Source of the DNA: Haloarcula amylolytica JCM 13557
GTDB taxonomy: Archaea > Halobacteriota > Halobacteria > Halobacteriales > Haloarculaceae
Length of the DNA stretch: 64,000 nt
Direction of reading: 5' to 3'
Assembly (NCBI RefSeq): GCF_000336615.1
Contig: NZ_AOLW01000007.1
Location: 1 to 64,000 of the forward strand
Part shown: piece by piece, positions 58,387 through 64,000 of the stretch
Numbering within the stretch: position 1 is the first letter of the stretch
Layout: each line of letters starts with the position of its first letter
The notes under the pieces: generated by a model
What the model saw: only the letters and a program-made list of their open reading frames with translations
What the model was told of the DNA's origin: nothing
Databases searched by the model: none
Program-made: the position numbers and the translations under genes

Positions 58387-59871
58387 CTATTCTGTTGCTC
58401 TTCTCCCTAATGTAAATACAAACATAGCTACGAGTAGCGCTCCAATAATCGACTCAAATAAAGCCAAGCCAGCAACCGAGTCAATAGGTGCGTAGTACAC
58501 ATTGGAGGGAGTCAAAAATCTGCTAATAGACAATTGAAATGGGGATAGCATTCCCCAGGTCCACTCTCCAGAGAGTCTATATTTCAACACTTGTCCAGAT
58601 TCTAAATCTCGAACTCCTGTCAGCCCATAAGCCAAAGCAAATAGAACAATAGTCAGGCCAGCCACAGCCAGTACCCTACCCGGACTTTCACCGTGACGCA
58701 TAGTGAGCCGGTGGAATGCTAATCTTAACCAAGAGAGAGTCTTCCTACCGAATTGAATCTTTCTTTCTACTTCTTTTTCTCGGATTGCAAACCAGCGTTT
58801 GTGTTCGGTTACAAGACTATTATCGTACACTCGCTGAAGATCTCTGTACCAACCTACAGCAGTTCTGAGATGCTCACTTGTCTTATCAGAACCTCTATGT
58901 GAAATCCGGGATCTGAACCGTGAGAGACTATTTTTGCCTTTGTCTGTGTGGTTGATTGTTGAGAGATATTCTTTTACCGTATAATCCTCAGGCTTCACAC
59001 CAAGCGACTCTTCTATAGTAACCTCAGAAGGGGGTGATGTGAATATATCAAAGTCGATCTCATTTTGCCCTTCGTGAAATCGGTCTGATGCAAACTCATA
59101 AACACTAACCCAGTCAAAGTCTGTATCCTTATCTACTATACTCCCTCTCAAATCCATATTCTCAGTTCTTGCCCAATTGAATTCGGCTTGACGTAGGTCA
59201 GAACCAGAGAAATCGGCTCCTTTTGCAAACGATCTATTAAAATCGCCATTAAAAACATCAGCTTTCTCGAAACATGTCCTCCTTATATTTGCTGCTTCAA
59301 ACTCTACGTCATGTAGCTCTGCTTCTCTAAATGATCCGCCTGAGACATCTGCACGATTAAATTTCACTGAACTTCCTGTGGCTTCGTCAAAACATACCTC
59401 AGATAATACCGACTCAGAAAAATTTGCACCCTTTATTTTTGAGTCACAAAAACATGTATCAACCATTTTCGTATCACTGACAGTTTTACGCAACCTTTCG
59501 CTATCAAACTTGGACCCTTCGAGACTCGCTTGTGAGAAGTCTCCATTATGAATTATGGCCGCTCTGAAATCTGCGCTATCTATATTAGATTCCTGAAAAT
59601 CAGGGTTATAAAGAGTGAAACTCTTGAAGTCTATTCGATTTTGCAACTCAGCCTGTCTGAGGTATGCATCATCAACTCTCTTCTTTCCAGCATCTGCAGA
59701 CTTCTTTAGTTCTGCAATTGGCTTGTTAGTCTCCTCAGCGTGCCATACACAGTCTCCATCTTTCCAAACATCACGAGAACAACTCCTTGGTTTAACCCCG
59801 TTAGGAAGATCTGAAGCGTCAGCTGAGTATCCACATATAGAATCTTGTTCACCAGACACTAACGACATCAT
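58387..59871 (-). CDS. Pentapeptide-repeat membrane protein
   Basis: This 494-aa protein has N-terminal Cys/His (ICGY, CVWHAEET), a pentapeptide-repeat region at about residues 80-240 (ADFRAAIIHNGDF, ANFSESVLSEVCFDEATGS, ADFSGSDLRQAEFNWA), a linker, and two membrane helices at the C-terminus (LAVAGLTIVLFALAYGL and LFESIIGALLVAMFVFTLGRR). Haloarchaeal relatives end in a two-TM potassium-channel-like domain; here the filter motif TxGYG is not seen. The gene is AT-rich. ATG at 59871 or 59868. Confidence 0.65.
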   Translation of the reverse strand: MMSLVSGEQDSICGYSADASDLPNGVKPRSCSRDVWKDGDCVWHAEETNKPIAELKKSADAGKKRVDDAYLRQAELQNRIDFKSFTLYNPDFQESNIDSADFRAAIIHNGDFSQASLEGSKFDSERLRKTVSDTKMVDTCFCDSKIKGANFSESVLSEVCFDEATGSSVKFNRADVSGGSFREAELHDVEFEAANIRRTCFEKADVFNGDFNRSFAKGADFSGSDLRQAEFNWARTENMDLRGSIVDKDTDFDWVSVYEFASDRFHEGQNEIDFDIFTSPPSEVTIEESLGVKPEDYTVKEYLSTINHTDKGKNSLSRFRSRISHRGSDKTSEHLRTAVGWYRDLQRVYDNSLVTEHKRWFAIREKEVERKIQFGRKTLSWLRLAFHRLTMRHGESPGRVLAVAGLTIVLFALAYGLTGVRDLESGQVLKYRLSGEWTWGMLSPFQLSISRFLTPSNVYYAPIDSVAGLALFESIIGALLVAMFVFTLGRRATE

Positions 59872-59969
59872 ATTGAGAAGAAGATTAGTATGTTATGGTT
59901 TGACGAGAATCATAATATGAGTCTGACGAATTCACTTGACTTATGTGAGTGGCCTCTGTTCTATAATTG

Positions 59970-61043
59970 ATGAGCGTCTTCGAAGTTGATAGAAATTCGT
60001 TCGAAGACAGTCGTGACTTTCACACCTATCTTTCTCAAAATTATAGCAGGTTAAGCGGTGGAGATCTCTATATCATTGCGGGAATCACTGAGTTGCCCAA
60101 GACGGATTTTATTGAAAATATTCAGAGAAACGGATGGGAAATCATAGAAGAGCTAGGAGACGTATTGAAATTAAAAAATGAGTATTCAGAAAACTCTACT
60201 GCAGAATCATACCTAACGTTCGATAGACAGGAACAGCTATTCTTTCTGTATACTGACCAGAGAAAGACCGAAGAGATCAAACATGGAATAGAACCACTCT
60301 TGGCTAACACACCTGGCCTGCATTACTTGTATATAAGCCCACGTATTCTGCGGGAAATTCGCGAACAAATTGCTGAAGATTACGAAGCAGCACGTGTGAC
60401 CAGATTTATTGCAAAGCGAACTTCTGGAACGGACATACATGCTAATAAGCGTGCCGGGACACGTAGAACTATAAATTACTACGGATCTGACGGTCTACAA
60501 ACCATCCGAGAAGTCGAGAGAGAGTACGGTGTTCTACCTCATATCATGACAATATCTATACCAAGTGAACTCACATTTAGTATAGACAAAAGTGGGATAT
60601 TCAAACTTCAATCCGGCTCTCTACTAACACTCTTTGAGTACTTGGAAGAGTGTATTGAAAGCTGTCTTGAAATCAAGGACGCTTATGACCACACGGATTA
60701 CAGCACTATCGAAATGGCGAGCGGAGTCGAAATTTCGAAATCGAAACCGGCCGTAGTAGAGCTACAGACTCCGCTTGAACACCCTGATTTGATTGAATTA
60801 AAAAACAATCTCAGAAAAGAGGAGTACCTGATATACGATGTCTATACTGATCGCGAAACGATATCTATGTCTGGCAAGGTATACGATGAAGACTACAACA
60901 TGTTCTTTAACATACAGGTAGATGAGACTCAAATCCGGATTTTTCCGGAAGAGGAGAGTGACATAAGCTCTTTTATCGGGTTCCTCGAGTTTATTCATGT
61001 AAACGTTGACGAGCGAGCGGAACCAGTTGCTGTCACCAATTAA
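59970..61043 (+). CDS. AT-rich gene of unknown function, first of a two-gene unit
   Basis: This 357-aa protein with no recognised domain has a mixed alpha/beta N-terminal half and a basic central segment (KRTSGTDIHANKRAGTRRTI, about residues 150-169) followed by NYYGSDGLQTIREVEREYGV. No signal peptide or membrane segment is visible. It is followed by the next gene with a 2-nt gap, so they are probably co-transcribed. TTG at 59967 precedes the ATG at 59970. AT-rich composition suggests transfer. Confidence 0.6.
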   Translation: MSVFEVDRNSFEDSRDFHTYLSQNYSRLSGGDLYIIAGITELPKTDFIENIQRNGWEIIEELGDVLKLKNEYSENSTAESYLTFDRQEQLFFLYTDQRKTEEIKHGIEPLLANTPGLHYLYISPRILREIREQIAEDYEAARVTRFIAKRTSGTDIHANKRAGTRRTINYYGSDGLQTIREVEREYGVLPHIMTISIPSELTFSIDKSGIFKLQSGSLLTLFEYLEECIESCLEIKDAYDHTDYSTIEMASGVEISKSKPAVVELQTPLEHPDLIELKNNLRKEEYLIYDVYTDRETISMSGKVYDEDYNMFFNIQVDETQIRIFPEEESDISSFIGFLEFIHVNVDERAEPVAVTN

Positions 61044-61045
61044 CA

Positions 61046-62281
61046 ATGGGTATTGATATATCAGAGCTGACAGATGACCAAGTTCTCAACGAATATCTTA
61101 CTGATATTCGTGGAAATGAGGTATACGAACCTAAATTTGAGGAACGATGCGAAGAATATCTCAATGACGAGGATAAACTGGAAAAAGCCAGACAACGCTA
61201 CAATTCCCGCCGTGAGCAAGCTCAGCACAGAAAGTGGATTCTGACGACCGTCATGTCTGCATTTATTCAGGGGGGAGTACTCAATGAGGGTACGAAATGG
61301 GAATTTGAGACTGCACGTCCGCTCCAAAGGGAACTTGACGAAACAGTTGACTTACTCGTCGGTAAGCGTCCTACTGGCTCTGTATTATTAGTTGCCCATG
61401 TCCCACTACGTGAGCAACCTCACACAACGATCAAGAATGCTGATAAGATAGCTAATAAAATCTATAGCAAGATACCCACTTTAGAGGATGAAATATCGAT
61501 GCCGGTGGAATCCGATGAAATTGAAACTGCAATTGTGGTCGAAGAAGCCAGAGATCGGACCACGGCAGATGCAATTGAAAACTATGAGGATGAAAATTCA
61601 CCCACAACACCACTATATTTATGGAAGGTAGCCAGTGATGGAGAGATTGTGGAAGATGCAGAGGAATTATTGGATCGTGATGACGACAGAGTAAATACGG
61701 ATTTGGAAACTGCGCAATTATTCTCGATATATACTGATATCAAAACTGGCACTGGTGACACTCGAAACCACTCTGATAAACTTGGCGAAGAACTGAAAAG
61801 TGGTGTAGAAGTTTCACGGTCTGAACGGCCCGTTCCTGACTTCTTCATTAGAAGTCATCACAGTATTTTACTCGAACACTCCGTTATGAAGATGTGTAAA
61901 AAGCGTTCGGAAGAGGACATTCCAAATACCCACTTTTCTAAGAACGAGTTGATAGATTACTTTTCAAACACGCTTTCGATTACAAATCCCCGCCCGGTTG
62001 CCTCAAGAATGGTCGCAAAGTGCATTCGTCGGTGGGAATATTTAGACGTTATTACAGATATCCCTGCCAGTAAGGATCAGATTAATGATGGAAGTAAGTC
62101 ATACAGATTTAGATCAAAATTTGAGCGGCCGAAACGGATATTATTAGAGGGAATTGACGTTTACGGGAATTACGAAGATATGTCGGTAGAATTACAGGTA
62201 AAAATCGAAGCGATGCGAGAGATTCTTCAAGACTTCTACGATGATGTTGGCCCCCAATCTCCTTTAGACAAGTTTGCGTAA
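61046..62281 (+). CDS. AT-rich gene of unknown function, second of a two-gene unit
   Basis: This 411-aa protein has no recognised family. The N-terminal part has helices rich in Arg/Glu (DKLEKARQRYNSRREQAQHR), followed by an alpha/beta domain (RPTGSVLLVAHVPLREQPHT). The C-terminal third (HFSKNELIDYFSNTLSITNP, VASRMVAKCIRRWEYLDVIT) looks like a winged helix. A DNA- or RNA-binding regulator or effector is possible. It is closely coupled to the gene upstream; both are AT-rich. Confidence 0.6.
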   Translation: MGIDISELTDDQVLNEYLTDIRGNEVYEPKFEERCEEYLNDEDKLEKARQRYNSRREQAQHRKWILTTVMSAFIQGGVLNEGTKWEFETARPLQRELDETVDLLVGKRPTGSVLLVAHVPLREQPHTTIKNADKIANKIYSKIPTLEDEISMPVESDEIETAIVVEEARDRTTADAIENYEDENSPTTPLYLWKVASDGEIVEDAEELLDRDDDRVNTDLETAQLFSIYTDIKTGTGDTRNHSDKLGEELKSGVEVSRSERPVPDFFIRSHHSILLEHSVMKMCKKRSEEDIPNTHFSKNELIDYFSNTLSITNPRPVASRMVAKCIRRWEYLDVITDIPASKDQINDGSKSYRFRSKFERPKRILLEGIDVYGNYEDMSVELQVKIEAMREILQDFYDDVGPQSPLDKFA

Positions 62282-62396
62282 CAATCAGATGCCTCTGACT
62301 ATATCGTACAATCTCATACCCATTTCTGATGTCGCAGAGGACTCATTAAGCATACGTTCTGGATTGCTTCTCTCTCTCCCGGAAGTGTCGCATCTG

Positions 62397-62404
62397 TTTA
62401 TATA
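62397..62404 (+). promoter_or_regulatory. TATA box for the Cdc6-like gene
   Basis: The sequence tttatata lies about 27-30 nt before the ATG at 62431, a leaderless spacing. Confidence 0.55.
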
Positions 62405-62430
62405 CCCGCCTGTTCTCACCCACACCCAGG

Positions 62431-63504
62431 ATGATCGCCGACCCTGCTGTCTTCGACGATGAGCACCTCCCGCGTCGCCTCCTCCATCGAGAAGCCGCTG
62501 TTGACCACCTTTCCCGTGCGTGGGAACCGGCACTTGGTGGTGATCAGGCCCACGACGTACTGATTCACGGCCCACCTGGTGTAGGAAAGACAGCGCTGAC
62601 CAAACACTCTCTACAGAAGCTTACCGGACACGCCGACGTTCAGACAGCCCACGTTCGCTGTCTCGGGAAAACGACCGCCGGTGTTGTCCGCTCAGTTCTT
62701 CACGATCTCCCTGGTAGCGACCCGTCGGTGAACGTCCCTCGTGAGGATCTTTGTATCCAGCTCCAAGAGCGCGTCACCAGTCCGGTGATCGTTGTCCTCG
62801 ACGAGGCTGACGGTCTCCCATCGACTGATGCACTGGACCGGCTGGTAGATGTCGAGAACCTATCTGTCGTCGTTATCTGCCACGACCCAGATGAGTGGCT
62901 ATCTCGAATTGATGGGAGACTCCGGCGACGGCTGTCATTCGCCGAATTCGGTCTGGACCGCTACAGTGTCGACGAGCTGGCGGACATTCTCGAAGCACGA
63001 GCGAACCTTGGGCTTCCGTCAGAATCGATCACCCGCGAGCAGTTGGAGACAATAGCTGATGAGGTGGCTGGCGTTGCACGGAATGGGATACAGGCACTTC
63101 GACAGGCCGCGACTCGGGCTGAGGAACTGCAACACGACCGGATTACTGACGAAGATGTGAGCGAGTCGTTCGAGCGGGCACGACGAAACATCCGTGAGTT
63201 GAATCTGGAGTCACTGCCGTTCCATCATCAACTGCTGTACGAACTGATTCGTATGGGCGATGGGCTGGAGGCAGGCGAACTACACGACCGGTACGAAGCC
63301 GTTGCTGACCAAGCGTACCATGGGCGTGAGCAGACTCCGATCTCGGAGCGGTCGAGGCGACTGAAACTATCGAAGCTGGAGAGTTACGACTTGATTGAGG
63401 TAGAAGGAGAAAATAGGCACCGATCATATACAGCCAGTGATAAACGGGTAGAACCAGCTATCCGAGTGAATTTGAAACTTAACTCTAACAACTACTGCCA
63501 GTGA
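62431..63504 (+). CDS. Short Orc1/Cdc6-like AAA+ ATPase
   Basis: This 357-aa protein has Walker A IHGPPGVGKTALTKHSL (about residues 45-61), Walker B IVVLDEADGLPS near residue 120, sensor-like VVVICHDPDEWL, the lid region, and a C-terminal winged helix (about 270-350, SRRLKLSKLESYDLIEVEGE). Cdc6 proteins bind origins; haloarchaeal elements carry many such paralogues. It is shorter than chromosomal Orc1. GC content returns to normal here, so it may not have the same origin as the two genes before it. Confidence 0.85.
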   Translation: MIADPAVFDDEHLPRRLLHREAAVDHLSRAWEPALGGDQAHDVLIHGPPGVGKTALTKHSLQKLTGHADVQTAHVRCLGKTTAGVVRSVLHDLPGSDPSVNVPREDLCIQLQERVTSPVIVVLDEADGLPSTDALDRLVDVENLSVVVICHDPDEWLSRIDGRLRRRLSFAEFGLDRYSVDELADILEARANLGLPSESITREQLETIADEVAGVARNGIQALRQAATRAEELQHDRITDEDVSESFERARRNIRELNLESLPFHHQLLYELIRMGDGLEAGELHDRYEAVADQAYHGREQTPISERSRRLKLSKLESYDLIEVEGENRHRSYTASDKRVEPAIRVNLKLNSNNYCQ

Positions 63505-63592
63505 TACTTGTCTTATCAGAACACATAGAAAGCGACCAAGTATACCCAAGCACTAATTTAGTCAGTTGTAGCTATCCGTTGACTTGCTGGGA

Positions 63593-64000
63593 CTAAGACT
63601 GCGGATCTGGGAGGTGATTTGGAATGATATCACTAAAGAACTCATAATGGGTGCTTCCCAGACCTGGCCAGCTCAAGTGATTTCCCAGAGAGACAACATC
63701 GAACGAATCAGTCTCACCGGTTCTGAGCGAGGTAGAGATCACATCTGACTCTCTCTCATCACTATAATCAAAGTCCTTAGCTTCATATTCTGCATTCAGT
63801 GTCACCTCATAACCGAATTCTTCGATCATCTCAAAGCTAAGGTCTTTCGACATAATCACCACTGTATCCGGATCTACTTTCTCTAACACCTCTTTATTCG
63901 TCTCCCGGCAGAACTCTTCATAAGCCTGAACCGCATCTTGGTCCTCTACAGCGTTGAGGACACTACTGTGGGAATCCGAAGTACTAGACCGTAGGAAATA
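63593..64000 (-). CDS. Unknown protein, 5' end beyond the window
   Basis: The minus-strand frame remains open from the stop at 63593 to the window edge, giving 135 visible residues; the GTG at 63889 is therefore probably internal. The visible part contains NKEVLEKVDPDTVVIMSKDL and SWPGLGSTHYEFFSDIIPNH, alpha/beta in character. No family is recognised. It is AT-rich like the cargo genes. Confidence 0.55.
   Translation of the reverse strand, partial: YFLRSSTSDSHSSVLNAVEDQDAVQAYEEFCRETNKEVLEKVDPDTVVIMSKDLSFEMIEEFGYEVTLNAEYEAKDFDYSDERESDVISTSLRTGETDSFDVVSLGNHLSWPGLGSTHYEFFSDIIPNHLPDPQS

Overview
The window is about 64 kb of GC-rich DNA with the features of a halophilic archaeon, most likely Haloarcula or a close relative. 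The proteins are strongly acidic. RNA polymerase is split into H, B'', B', A' and A''. There are archaeal EF-2, EF-1alpha, aIF1 (SUI1) and ribosomal proteins S12, S7 and S10, F420-linked enzymes, Tat lipoproteins, and many TATA boxes about 27 nt before a start codon, as expected for leaderless transcripts. Bases 1-19 are not biological: they match the Tn5 mosaic-end (Nextera) adaptor, so the left edge is an assembly end.

The chromosomal core runs from about 20 to 48407. From left to right: an HPP membrane protein, a D-2-hydroxyacid dehydrogenase, a DsbA/FrnE-type oxidoreductase, a ThiD-ThiN fusion for thiamine synthesis and a DMT exporter (1-4.9 kb). Then a surface metalloprotease-like protein, aIF1/SUI1, and a MoxR-DUF58-transglutaminase operon (4.9-12 kb). 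Then a methyltransferase, tryptophanase, Mer and CofE (F420), a phosphodiesterase and a winged-helix regulator (12-18.5 kb). Two tRNA-Asp genes and a truncated third copy precede rpoH-rpoB''-rpoB'-rpoA'-rpoA''-nusA (19.3-27.5 kb). A small membrane protein and a chemoreceptor separate this operon from rps12-rps7 (30.8-31.9 kb). Next come a PQQ-type sugar dehydrogenase lipoprotein, a biotin ECF transporter (bioY-bioM-bioN), a large REC-PAS-GAF-PAS3 histidine kinase, a zinc-protease-like protein, a trans-sulfuration PLP enzyme, EF-2, an M48-fold protein without its zinc motif, an ACT protein plus homoserine dehydrogenase, then EF-1alpha and S10.

From the tRNA-Ala(CGC) at 48336-48407 the character changes. 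An integrated element follows and runs to or past the right edge. Its centre is a pleolipovirus-like provirus. A rightward, translationally coupled early operon holds a zinc protein, an HTH protein, an unlisted 52-aa protein and a putative Rep, followed by inverted repeats that look like an origin. A leftward structural operon holds a VP3-like membrane protein, a small membrane protein, a VP4-like spike, two membrane proteins and a VP8-like ATPase. Rightward AbrB-like and RHH-like regulators follow. Around this core sit visibly AT-richer cargo genes: a four-TM membrane protein overlapping a Cys-rich protein, a PD-(D/E)XK-like nuclease, a pentapeptide-repeat membrane protein, and a two-gene operon of unknown function (59970-62281). 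A short Cdc6/Orc1-like gene and a truncated unknown gene close the window. No integrase and no second attachment site are visible, so the right boundary is not known. The AT-rich cargo, especially the 59970-62281 pair, is the best candidate here for an undescribed system, possibly antiviral, but that role is inference.
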